A DNA stretch of 34,874 bases from Catenulispora pinistramenti (GTDB lineage: Bacteria; Actinomycetota; Actinomycetes; Streptomycetales; Catenulisporaceae). A program made the position numbers and the translations under genes. The stretch lies in NCBI RefSeq assembly GCF_018274385.1, contig NZ_JAAFYZ010000100.1, positions 1-34,874 of the forward strand, in the 5' to 3' direction. This document shows, piece by piece, positions 7,483 through 15,791 of this stretch. Position 1 is the first letter of the stretch, and the number at the start of each line of letters is the position of its first letter. The notes below the pieces were generated by a model. It was given only the letters and a program-made list of their open reading frames with translations, was not told where the DNA came from and made no database searches.

Positions 7483-7620
7483 CAGGCTCCGTACTTCGGT
7501 TCGGCTGGTCGCGCGTCGGCCCCCGCAGCCGGCCGAATCGGCGTGGTCAAAAGAGTGACTGCATCCTAATGTTCGGTGCGGGACTGCGGTGCGTGATCAC
7601 GCTGCTGGAGCCCGTGCGGC

Positions 7621-7668
7621 GACGAGCTCCCGGCCGACAAGCTCCCCGGCCGACGAGCTCCCCGATCC
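7621..7668 (+). repeat. Short tandem repeat upstream of the TIGR02569-like gene
   Basis: Three consecutive copies of GACGAGCTCCCCGGCC-like units of 15-17 bp, ending about 20 bp before the GTG start. They vary in length by single bases, so they are not coding in one frame. Confidence 0.6.
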
Positions 7669-7687
7669 CCGAGGCGAAGGACATCAG

Positions 7688-8554
7688 GTGGCAAGCATTC
7701 CCGGACCCGAAGTTCTCGAGGCGTTCGGGCTTTCCGGCCCCGTAGTGCCGCTTCCTGGCGGGGAAGGGCGGTCCGTCCGGGTCGGCGCTGCGGTCCTGAA
7801 GCCGGCCGACGGCCGGGAGTTCACCGACTGGCTCGGCGAGACGATGTCGGGGATCGTCGAGGACGGCTTCCGGGTCAGTCGGCCCCTCCGGGCGTCAACC
7901 GGCGCCTGGCAGCATGCTGGCTGGACCGCGTCCGGCTACGTGCCGGGAGCGGAACCCGATCACGAGGCCGAGCCCCGCTGGCTGGAGATCATCGAGGCCG
8001 GGCGGGCCTTCCATCGTGCGCTGGCGACCGCCCCGCGTCCGGACTTCCTGGACCGGCGTGCCAACTGGTGGCAGACCGGCGACTACGTGGCCTGGCAGGA
8101 ACGGCAGCCGGACCTCGTGTCCGGTCTTCAGGCGAGCTACGACGACCTGGCCGCGCTGATCACCCCGCTTCCCGGATCGGCCCAGGTCACGCACCAACCC
8201 GCACCCCAATTGATCCACGGCGACCTGACCGGCAACGTCCTGTTCAGCGCAGGCCTGCCCCCTGCGGTCATCGACTTCTCGCCGTACTGGCGTCCCGCGG
8301 CCTTCGGCGAGGCGATCGTCGTCGGCGACGCGCTCATCTGGCACGGCGCCGATGCCGGCCTGGTCCGTGACCTCATGTCCGACCGCGGACCCGGCTTCCT
8401 TCAGTACGTGGCGCGCGCCGTCGTCTTCCGGCTCGTCACGACCAGCGAGCGGGTGCGGAGCCAGGCAGCCGAGCAGTCGGCGTCCACCGCGCGCGAGGTC
8501 CGCAGGTACGAGCGGGCGGCGAGCCTGGTCGCAGGCCTGGCGCGCGCCGTTTGA
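7688..8554 (+). CDS. TIGR02569-like kinase-fold protein
   Basis: A 288-residue actinobacterial protein related to aminoglycoside phosphotransferases. It keeps LIHGDLTGNVLF (175-186) with Asp179 and Asn183, and VIDFSPYWRP (194-203) with Asp196. The HGDLTGNVL and FSPYWRP wording is typical of TIGR02569. The GTG at 7688 follows GAAGGA and matches the usual family length; an upstream frame extends further but reads through a tandem repeat. Substrate and pathway are unknown for the family. It is convergent with the PHP gene. Confidence 0.85.
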   Translation: MASIPGPEVLEAFGLSGPVVPLPGGEGRSVRVGAAVLKPADGREFTDWLGETMSGIVEDGFRVSRPLRASTGAWQHAGWTASGYVPGAEPDHEAEPRWLEIIEAGRAFHRALATAPRPDFLDRRANWWQTGDYVAWQERQPDLVSGLQASYDDLAALITPLPGSAQVTHQPAPQLIHGDLTGNVLFSAGLPPAVIDFSPYWRPAAFGEAIVVGDALIWHGADAGLVRDLMSDRGPGFLQYVARAVVFRLVTTSERVRSQAAEQSASTAREVRRYERAASLVAGLARAV

Positions 8555-8605
8555 TGCGGGGGATGTGGAGCTGGTCGGTGTGCGGAACTGGCCGGTGTTG
8601 GGTGT

Positions 8606-9595
8606 TCAGGTCAGGATGATGGGGTTGCTTAGCGCGGCCATGCGTCCTTCGGGGTGGCGTACCTCGATGCGGATGAACGCTGATTCCGCGGCGGTGGTGT
8701 GCCACTGCACGGTGCCTTCGCCTGTGTCGGGTAGCGGTGCGCTGTGTATCTTGCCTTGCACGGTGTGGAAGCTGACGACGCCGGAGGGCACGCCGCGCAT
8801 GTCCACCCGGGCCACGGCCGGTTCGCCGCCGGTCGTCAACCGCTCGCCGATCCCGGCGGTGTGATTGCCGGCTGAGACCGTCAGGGATAGCTCGACAGCG
8901 GCTGATTCGGCGATCCAGCTGTGGCCGGCGCGGATGCCGGCGAGGATCGCGTCGGTGCTGAGTTCTTCGGCGAGTACGACGGTGTGTGCGATGCCGATCT
9001 GGCTCTGAAGGTGGGTGTCGCTGTTGCCGATTGCCGGCCGCCACCGCTCGTGGTGGATGTCGGCGGCCAGGGCGCGGCCCCATTCGGCCAGGGCGGTCTC
9101 GTTGTCGGCTTGCCAGGGCAGCTCTGAGCTCCAGGGGCCGTTCCACACTTCCACCGCGTCCAGGCCCTGGTACGGGTACATGAACGTGCCGGAGGCGTAG
9201 GGCGCGTGCGGGTGGGCGGCCACGCACAGGCCGCCGGTGCTGTGGACTTCGTCTAGATGGCGTTGGAGGATCTCTTCGCGTACTCCGTAGTTCCAGTCGA
9301 TGACCTGTCCGGCGGGTATGCCGAGTGCGAGCCAGTGCCCGGTGCGGGTGGTGACTTCTTCGCCGAGGATGACCAGCAGATCGTCACCGGCATGTTGCCC
9401 CCAGGCGCCGTGGGCGTCGGAGGCGTTGTGCTCGGTGGTCGCGAGGAAGTCCAGGCCCGCTGCCCGGGCCTCGGCGGCAAGCTGCTGCGGTGTGAGTTCG
9501 CCGTCGGAGTACACCGAGTGCACGTGGAGGTCGCCTCGGTACCAGCCGCGGCCGCGCCCAGCAGCCCGTGTCGGGGGGAAATCTGGTTCCGGCAT
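8606..9595 (-). CDS. CehA/McbA-type PHP domain metallohydrolase
   Basis: A 329-residue PHP-fold enzyme with all metal ligands visible: GDLHVHSVYSDG (21-32; His24, His26, Asp31), TTEHN (His56), the GEE site (79-80), AAHPHAPY (His128, His130) and GNSDTH (Asp193, His195). This order fits the CehA/McbA group, which includes carbaryl and McbA-type hydrolases, with a phosphodiester or phosphomonoester substrate in other members. A C-terminal beta-rich part (about 225-329) looks like an accessory domain. There is no signal peptide, so it acts in the cytoplasm. GGAG sits 5 bp before the ATG. The substrate is unknown. Confidence 0.9.
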   Translation of the reverse strand: MPEPDFPPTRAAGRGRGWYRGDLHVHSVYSDGELTPQQLAAEARAAGLDFLATTEHNASDAHGAWGQHAGDDLLVILGEEVTTRTGHWLALGIPAGQVIDWNYGVREEILQRHLDEVHSTGGLCVAAHPHAPYASGTFMYPYQGLDAVEVWNGPWSSELPWQADNETALAEWGRALAADIHHERWRPAIGNSDTHLQSQIGIAHTVVLAEELSTDAILAGIRAGHSWIAESAAVELSLTVSAGNHTAGIGERLTTGGEPAVARVDMRGVPSGVVSFHTVQGKIHSAPLPDTGEGTVQWHTTAAESAFIRIEVRHPEGRMAALSNPIILT

Positions 9596-9600
9596 GTGTT

Positions 9601-9801
9601 CTCCAAGGCCGTGGGGTGCAGCAGGAAGGCGTCGAGTTGACCGGTGGCGACGAGCAGGCCGCCGTGGCAGGTTCCAGATCCGGTGGACGGTTTGGGTATC
9701 GGCACGGCCGCGGGGTCAGCGCTCATCCAGTTCAGTGCCGGCCGGGTGGCCTTGGCGTGGGCGGCGAGTCGCGCGGCGACGGCGCGGCTGGCCGCAGGCA
9801 T
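9601..9801 (-). pseudogene. Possible coding remnant upstream of the PHP gene
   Basis: A minus-strand frame reads protein-like sequence (CHGGLLVATGQLDAFLLHP) between the conserved gene at 9732-10862 and the PHP gene. The GQLDAF wording is faintly like a C-terminal part of inositol-monophosphatase-type proteins, but it breaks off and overlaps both neighbours. It is either a gene remnant or a shadow. Resemblance is weak. Confidence 0.22.
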
Positions 9802-10862
9802 GGATCATCTTGCAGCGCTGGCAGCGGCAGGGGCACACGCTCCCGCGCCCAGGTGCGGTCGCTCGCGGTCGGGGTGGTGCGCCACCGTGCGCGCAGCACG
9901 CCGTCGGCGTCCGGCAGGACGGCGGTGAACAGCGGCCGGCGGTCGTCTTCGGTGATGGGCAGGACGGCGATCGCGCGCGCGTCGGCGAGCCGGGTGGCTG
10001 TCAGCGCCTCGAACTGGGTGTCGTCGGCGATGGTGCTGGCGATGCGGCCGTCGCTGTTCTCCCAGACGATTTCCACGGTGTCCTGGTCAGGGAGCGCGGC
10101 CAGGGCTGCGGTGACGTCTGTGGACAGGTCGGGCCAGACGGTCAGTCGCGCGCGGGGGGCGAGTCGGGCGCGCACGGCGTCGAGATTGCGGCTGGTGAGG
10201 CGGTGCCACCGGGAGACGTTCAGCAGGTGGCTCTCCTCCAGGATCGCGGCCTCGCCGTCGGCCACCGACGTGTGCAGCCGGGCCCAGAAGTCCGCGTCGG
10301 CGGGCCGCTGCACGCCGGTCTCGTCGTAGGCGTCCTCGTAGGCGTCCTCATACGGTGAGGCGGCCAGCGGCTCCGGGAACAACCCGAGCTCGCGGGTGCG
10401 TGCCACGGCATCGTCGCAGGGCTCGGTGCTCCCGAGGTACATGTACTGGTCCCAGCCGATGTGCACGAAGAATCTGTCCTCGACCTCCAGCGAACAGAAC
10501 GCCCCGTTGTCCCGCAGCATGGCCCGCACCAGCTCCACGCCGGTTTCGACCGACACCTCGGCGCCGTCGTGGAAGCCTGCCAAGTCCGGCGGGAACAGTC
10601 CGGTCAGCCCATGGCCTTCAACCGCCGGCTCCAGCCCGAAGTGGGCAAAGCCCGGCGCCAGGCCCGGCTCGCGGATGGCCAGGCGATCGATCCCGGTCGA
10701 TGCCGCGAACGCCGCCACCGCCTGAAGGTACGCGGCCTCCACGGCCCCGTGGTCGCTGACCGAGTCCTCGGCGCCGACGTAGTGGCCGTGTTCGTCACGC
10801 TCGGCCGGGTCGTACTTGGTGATGCGGTACACGTACGGCAGGGCTCCGCGCTGCGCGGTCAT
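9732..10862 (-). CDS. Conserved actinobacterial protein of unknown function
   Basis: A 376-residue soluble protein. The N-terminus (GALPYVYRITKYDPAERDEHGHYVGAEDSVSDHG) matches a recurrent actinobacterial hypothetical family; a conserved FFVHIGWDQYMYLGS follows near residue 135, and a short acidic tandem repeat (YEDAYEDAYDE) near residue 175. The start at 10862 is chosen because the conserved block begins just after it; an upstream frame is longer but overlaps the HEAT gene. The last 35 Pro/Arg-rich residues look non-conserved and may reflect read-through after loss of the original stop. It is divergent from the HEAT gene with 36 bp between starts, so the two probably share a promoter region. 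No enzymatic motif was recognised. Confidence 0.75.
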   Translation of the reverse strand: MTAQRGALPYVYRITKYDPAERDEHGHYVGAEDSVSDHGAVEAAYLQAVAAFAASTGIDRLAIREPGLAPGFAHFGLEPAVEGHGLTGLFPPDLAGFHDGAEVSVETGVELVRAMLRDNGAFCSLEVEDRFFVHIGWDQYMYLGSTEPCDDAVARTRELGLFPEPLAASPYEDAYEDAYDETGVQRPADADFWARLHTSVADGEAAILEESHLLNVSRWHRLTSRNLDAVRARLAPRARLTVWPDLSTDVTAALAALPDQDTVEIVWENSDGRIASTIADDTQFEALTATRLADARAIAVLPITEDDRRPLFTAVLPDADGVLRARWRTTPTASDRTWARERVPLPLPALQDDPCLRPAAPSPRDSPPTPRPPGRH

Positions 10863-10898
10863 ACCCCGAGCGTACGGGAGAAAGCCGCTGGAGAAGCG

Positions 10899-13800
10899 AT
10901 GAGCCTCCTGGCTAGCATCACGCAGGTGACGACGTACGTGGAGCTGGACCAGATACACGACCGGCTCCTGACGGAACCGGCCCCGAGCCAGATCGAACTC
11001 GCCGAACTGGCCGCCGCGCTGCCGTCATCCGTGCAAGGGCGGCCGGACCGGCCCGAGCAGCCCGAACGGCCCGAGTCGGCGCTCCTTCTGGCCGGGCTCT
11101 ACGAACGCCTGTGGCACCACCGCCACGCAGAACCGCGCTGGCCCGACTGGCGCACAGCCGACCTCCCCATGCGCGTCCGTATTGCCTGGCTGCGCGCCGA
11201 AGTCCTCAACGAACCCGCCGTCATCCGCACCGAACCTCGCGCAGAACTGCTCTACCAGACCCTGCGCCAGCTACCCATCACCAGCGCGCGCCGTCCCGAC
11301 CGCCTTGTGGCGGAGCTGGCCGGCAGCCCCGACCCGGTGTTGCAGCGCGAGGCACTGCGGCTGGCCCGGGAGGGCCTGTATGCGGCGTGTCTGTCTCCCG
11401 CGCTGGTCCGCACGCAGGCGGTCGGCCTGCTCGAGTCCGGCGATGACAGCGTCGTCATCTCCGCCCTCGATCTGCTCGCCGAACCGTGGGCCGCGCTGGA
11501 GCCGCTGCCGGCCGGCTTGTTGTCCGGTGGCCTCGTGTCCGACGCCGCCCTAGCCGCCGCAGCACGTCACGGGCACCGGGACACGCTCTGGAACGTCGTC
11601 GAGGATCCCGCCCTGCCGTCCTCCCTTCGACGCCTAGCCATGCAGCTGCTCGGCGACCTGGCGACCCGTATCGACATCAGTGATCTGATCACGCTCGCCG
11701 CACAAGACCCGCTGCTGTTCGGCACCCCGGTGCTGGAGTGCCTGCGCGGCCTGCACCGGCGTGGACACTTCCTCGATGAGCCAGACGTCCCGGGGCTGCT
11801 CAGCATCGCGCTGGCCGACCACACCATTGCAGCGCAGGATGCCGCGACGATCCTGTTCACCAGCCGACATATGGCGTTCCGGCAGCTCACAGCCGTAGCG
11901 GCCGACGACCCGACCTGGCCCCGACGCCTGGACCTGCTGATCGCGCTCGACAGCCAGGCCCGCGGGGAGGTCCCCGTCGGCGAGGCGATCGCCCGGATCC
12001 TGCCGCACGCCCCGAGACCCGAACCCTTCCTCGCCGCGATCCGAACCCTGCGCCACGTCGACGCCGAAGACGCAGTGATCGCTCTGCTGCCCACGGCGCC
12101 CGCCGCCGCGTTGAGCACCCTGGAGGCCATCGGCGCGCGCCGGACTGTCGCAGCGCTGTGGGCAGGCCTCGGATTCGGACTCGAGCCCGCACTCGCCTCG
12201 GTCGAGGACGAAGATGCCGGTGCTGGTGCCGGTGCCGATGTGGGTGCCGGTGCCGATGTGGGTGACGGTGCGGGCGAGGGCAGCGGCGGCGTGGGCGGGG
12301 GCGAGTCTGAAGGCACGGCCGGTATCGCGCCCCACCTGCGTCCGCACCGGAACCAGGCCCTGGAGATCCTGTGGCACCTGACCCGTGACCTCGGCCGGCG
12401 CCACGCCCTGCTCGACCGCCTCGATCCCGCCGACCTGCCGCCGCGCATCGCGGCCGACCTCGGCGGCCCGGACGAGCGCGAGCTGGTGCTGCTCAGATCG
12501 CATCTGGACCCGGACAAGCCGGTCGCGGGCCTGTGCCGGCTCGCGGCCAGTGGCGGCGTCGGCACGGTGCCGGTCATCGCCGACATCTTGATGCGGATCG
12601 TCGCCGAGTTGGCGGCATCGGCATCGGTGGCGTCGTGGGAGCCCGGCGCCGCCGGCTGGCGCCTCGACAGCGAAGCCCAGACCGGCGAACCGGTGGTCCC
12701 CGAAGAGGTGGTGAACGCCGTCCGGGACATGGGCCGCCGGCTCCACGCCCGCGGGAAGATCAGGCCGTCGTGTCTGCTCGACGCGCCGACGCCGCAGGCC
12801 GCCGGCGACGCACTGGTCGCGTCCATGGCACTGGACCTGCTGGACCGGCCGGGAATGTCAGCCGCCGAACAGGCGATCCTGCTGGAACTCCTGGTCCGGG
12901 TGCCCAGCCCGCAGACCCGCCCTCGGATACCCCGCCTGCTACGCAGCCCCGATCAGCACGTCCGCAAGCACGCCATCAAACTGCTCATCGGCGACGGCAC
13001 CGGGAACGACGCGCAGGCGTTGTCGGCGACCCTGATCAAGCTGACGTCCGCCGGGGACGCGCCGACAGTCCGGCAAGCCCTGCTGGCACTGGGCCAGGCC
13101 GAGGCACGTTGGGCCGCCGCAGCCATCGCCGACTGCCTGGACCACCCGACCATGAACATCAAGAAGACCGCCGCCGAGGCTCTGGTGCTGGCGGGTACGC
13201 CTGAGGCGGTACCCAAGTGCCTGTTCTGGCTCGGGCACCACGACAACCCGGGCTTGCGCGCCTCACTAACAGACGCTCTGCGCGCGATACTCGGCACCGC
13301 CTACGCAGCGACGCTCCTCGCGGCCGCCGAATCCGCAACCGAATCCGACAGCGAATCCGCAACCGTAGCCGCCAGCGGCGACCGAACCCGGCGACTGCTG
13401 CTCGGCGGGCTCGACGGCGAACTGTCGGCGTCCTCGGTGCTGGCCCTGGAGGAGCAAGGCTCCACGCTCGTGCCGACGCTGCTGGCCCTGGTGGCGGCGC
13501 GCCAGATCTCGTTGGCAGCGGGCCCGGTCGACGTGCTCACGTCGGCGTTCGCCAGGCACGGCATCGAACAGCCGATCCGGGAGCGTCCGCAACCCAGCGC
13601 CGACGCCGACCGGGCCGCCAGGGCCCTGCTGGCCGCAGTCTGGGATCCGGCGGTCGCGCTCCGGATAGCCGAGGCACCGGTCCCGCCTAGCAGCCAGTGG
13701 CTGCAAAGGCTGCGTCCGATGCTGACCGACTGGTTACGGCTGGCTGATCACGAACCCGTGGTCAGGGCTCGGCTGCCGCACTTGTTCCCGGCGCCTTGGT

Positions 13801-15641
13801 CTGACGGGGACCTGGCGTGCTTCGCTCGCTGCGCGCCGGTCCTGCGCGATGGCCTGGCTCAGGCTGCGAGCAGTGACAGCGGCTGGTTCATCGCAGTGTT
13901 GACCGCCATCGCCCCGCGGCTGTCCGCTGTCGAGAAAATGGCGGTCGTCGACGTGGTGCGCGCGCTGGAGCCAGCCACTTCCGCGGCTACGGCAGCTGAG
14001 TCCACTGTGACGCTGCTTCGCGCCTGCGACGCCGTGCTGCTCCTCGCCGACGTCGACCAGGCCCTCGCTGCGGCCAGGCTCTGCCCCGATCCGGCGCGCG
14101 CCGAGGCCACCGTGTTGCGCGAGGCCTTCACCGGGACCACCTCAGAGATCGCATCAGACAGCCAGGCGCGCGCCACTGCCGCCGAGTCCTGGCGCGTCGA
14201 TCTGGTCACTGCCATCCGCACCCGGGACACGCTGGAAGCGTTCCGTCGCCGCACCGATGCCGTGCCTGCTCTCCCGGACCGTCTTGCCGCGCTCATCGAC
14301 GTCTTCGCATCCGCCGGCGCGCAGGCCCGTGCCGGTCTTCTTGACTGGATGCTCGCGATCCAGCCTCTGGACGTGCCGTCCTGGACGGTCGCCGAACTCG
14401 CCCGCGCACCGATGCCGGCAGCGCGGATTCCGCGCGCCGACGATCTCGACCAGCCGCGCTCGGGCGCGCAGCGGGAGCGGCTGTTGGCGATGTTGGCCTC
14501 CCCGGATCGCGAGCGCCGCGATAGCGCGGCCCGGATCCTGCGGACGTGGCCCGAGCCCGATATCGGGCTTGCCTTGCTGCGGCCTTATCTGCGTGGCGAG
14601 ATCGACTTGGGCGATCGGATCGACGTGGATGCCGACGTCGTCCTAGTCAGCGCGGTGCGCACGCTCAGTGGGGCGGAACTGCGGGCCGACGGGATCCGAC
14701 CTGACAGGGTACTGAGCGCGGCCTGGGAGTTGCGCCCGGAAGACACGGAAGTCCTGGTCCCGCTGCTGTTGGGCTGGTGGCAGCAGGGTCCGCCGGTCGT
14801 CCGTGAACAGGTGCGGGGCTTCTTGCGGCGCGCCGACGGGGATTTTCTGGCAGAGGTCCTTAGCAGCCGTCTGGAGGCGGGTGAGTGGGGCTTCGTTGAG
14901 CTGCTGTCAGGGCGCCCCTTGCTCCGTACTCCGCTTCTGACCGGGCTTTGTGAACGGCTCCGGTCCGAAGGGCAGGCAGCGCTTGCGGACAGCGTCGTTC
15001 TCATCGACGGTCCGCTGCGTGGCCCGGATGCCAAGCAGCAGGACGTCGCGGCACTGACGGTGCTGCGTGACCACGCGCAGGTCCCGAAGCCGTCGCACGG
15101 GTCTTCGCGCGCGGAACTGCTCGGCCTTGCCAGGTCCGGGCAGCCAGATCAGATCCGCCGGGCACTGCTGCGCCTGGCCGAGATGCCGATTGTCGACAAA
15201 ACCGGCCAGGGCCCTGACCCGGAGGAACCACAAGACCCGCAAGCCTTGCAAGACCTGTTGGCCGAGCTGCTGACCCACCCCAAGCCCAAGGTCCGGCTCC
15301 AAGCGCACCGCACCGCACGCCGCCTCCTGGACCGCGACACCTACCTGCGGCACACGGCGATCCTGCTGACCGACCCGCAACCGGACGTGCTCCGCATGGC
15401 GATCCGCACGCTCAGCCACGCCGGCTGGGAACCGGCGATCCCCGCAATGGTCGCCCTGCTCGAACATCCGCACCCGACCGTCCGCGCCGAGGCCGCATCC
15501 GGGCTCGCCAGGATCGGCGCCCCGGCAGTCCCTGCCCTGCGCCGGGCCGCCGGCCACGCCCGCCCCGACAAGCGGGGCGGTTACACCGCGGTGCTGGAAC
15601 GGATCGAGGCTGCGGACATCGGAGTTCCGGGACAGCGGTAA
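10899..15641 (+). CDS. Giant HEAT-repeat protein (1580 aa)
   Basis: An all-helical solenoid with HEAT-like repeats through most of its length. The clearest are near residues 700-790 (HVRKHAIKLLIGDG, TVRQALLALGQAEARWAAAAIADCL, NIKKTAAEALVLAGTPEAVPKCL) and the last 110 residues (VRLQAHRTARRLL, VLRMAIRTLSHAGWEPAIPAMVALL, TVRAEAASGLARIGAPAVPAL). A Gly/Asp-rich linker (about 440-470) and a Ser/Glu/Thr patch near 810 break the solenoid. No catalytic, membrane or export motif is visible, so it is probably a cytoplasmic scaffold or recognition protein. GGAG sits 5 bp before the ATG at 10899; the alternative GTG at 10926 is weaker. A hairpin follows the stop. Scaffold function is inferred. Confidence 0.85.
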   Translation: MSLLASITQVTTYVELDQIHDRLLTEPAPSQIELAELAAALPSSVQGRPDRPEQPERPESALLLAGLYERLWHHRHAEPRWPDWRTADLPMRVRIAWLRAEVLNEPAVIRTEPRAELLYQTLRQLPITSARRPDRLVAELAGSPDPVLQREALRLAREGLYAACLSPALVRTQAVGLLESGDDSVVISALDLLAEPWAALEPLPAGLLSGGLVSDAALAAAARHGHRDTLWNVVEDPALPSSLRRLAMQLLGDLATRIDISDLITLAAQDPLLFGTPVLECLRGLHRRGHFLDEPDVPGLLSIALADHTIAAQDAATILFTSRHMAFRQLTAVAADDPTWPRRLDLLIALDSQARGEVPVGEAIARILPHAPRPEPFLAAIRTLRHVDAEDAVIALLPTAPAAALSTLEAIGARRTVAALWAGLGFGLEPALASVEDEDAGAGAGADVGAGADVGDGAGEGSGGVGGGESEGTAGIAPHLRPHRNQALEILWHLTRDLGRRHALLDRLDPADLPPRIAADLGGPDERELVLLRSHLDPDKPVAGLCRLAASGGVGTVPVIADILMRIVAELAASASVASWEPGAAGWRLDSEAQTGEPVVPEEVVNAVRDMGRRLHARGKIRPSCLLDAPTPQAAGDALVASMALDLLDRPGMSAAEQAILLELLVRVPSPQTRPRIPRLLRSPDQHVRKHAIKLLIGDGTGNDAQALSATLIKLTSAGDAPTVRQALLALGQAEARWAAAAIADCLDHPTMNIKKTAAEALVLAGTPEAVPKCLFWLGHHDNPGLRASLTDALRAILGTAYAATLLAAAESATESDSESATVAASGDRTRRLLLGGLDGELSASSVLALEEQGSTLVPTLLALVAARQISLAAGPVDVLTSAFARHGIEQPIRERPQPSADADRAARALLAAVWDPAVALRIAEAPVPPSSQWLQRLRPMLTDWLRLADHEPVVRARLPHLFPAPWSDGDLACFARCAPVLRDGLAQAASSDSGWFIAVLTAIAPRLSAVEKMAVVDVVRALEPATSAATAAESTVTLLRACDAVLLLADVDQALAAARLCPDPARAEATVLREAFTGTTSEIASDSQARATAAESWRVDLVTAIRTRDTLEAFRRRTDAVPALPDRLAALIDVFASAGAQARAGLLDWMLAIQPLDVPSWTVAELARAPMPAARIPRADDLDQPRSGAQRERLLAMLASPDRERRDSAARILRTWPEPDIGLALLRPYLRGEIDLGDRIDVDADVVLVSAVRTLSGAELRADGIRPDRVLSAAWELRPEDTEVLVPLLLGWWQQGPPVVREQVRGFLRRADGDFLAEVLSSRLEAGEWGFVELLSGRPLLRTPLLTGLCERLRSEGQAALADSVVLIDGPLRGPDAKQQDVAALTVLRDHAQVPKPSHGSSRAELLGLARSGQPDQIRRALLRLAEMPIVDKTGQGPDPEEPQDPQALQDLLAELLTHPKPKVRLQAHRTARRLLDRDTYLRHTAILLTDPQPDVLRMAIRTLSHAGWEPAIPAMVALLEHPHPTVRAEAASGLARIGAPAVPALRRAAGHARPDKRGGYTAVLERIEAADIGVPGQR

Positions 15642-15685
15642 CGGCGGTAGCGGCGGTAGCGCCAGCGGTGCCGGCAGCCGCAGCA

Positions 15686-15720
15686 CGGGCTCGGGCTGCC
15701 GCGGACCCTGCCCGAGCCCG
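15686..15720. terminator. Bidirectional terminator between HEAT and amidase genes
   Basis: Perfect 11-bp arms CGGGCTCGGGC and GCCCGAGCCCG with a 13-nt loop, placed between two convergent stops (15641 and 15782). It lacks a T tract, as is usual in high-GC genomes. Confidence 0.7.
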
Positions 15721-15723
15721 ATA

Positions 15724-15791
15724 GACAGGGTCTGACAGGGTCTGACAGGGTTCTACCCGCGTCGGTTTGACAGGGCTCTACCTACTTCGGT
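15724..15791. repeat. Tandem repeats across the amidase stop codon
   Basis: Units of 10 bp (GACAGGGTCT) at 15724 and 15734 run into a 24-bp unit at 15743-15766 that is repeated with 20 of 24 identities at 15768-15791. The second copy contains the amidase stop. Confidence 0.75.

Noticed and set aside
8436-9227. Long minus-strand frame rich in Arg/His/Pro
   Set aside because: It is a shadow of the PHP gene in another frame; typical for high-GC DNA.
12214-12310. GGTGCCGGTGCCGATGTG-type repeats as a possible repeat array
   Set aside because: They are codon-level repeats of a Gly/Asp linker inside the HEAT gene, in frame, with no spacer structure of a CRISPR array.
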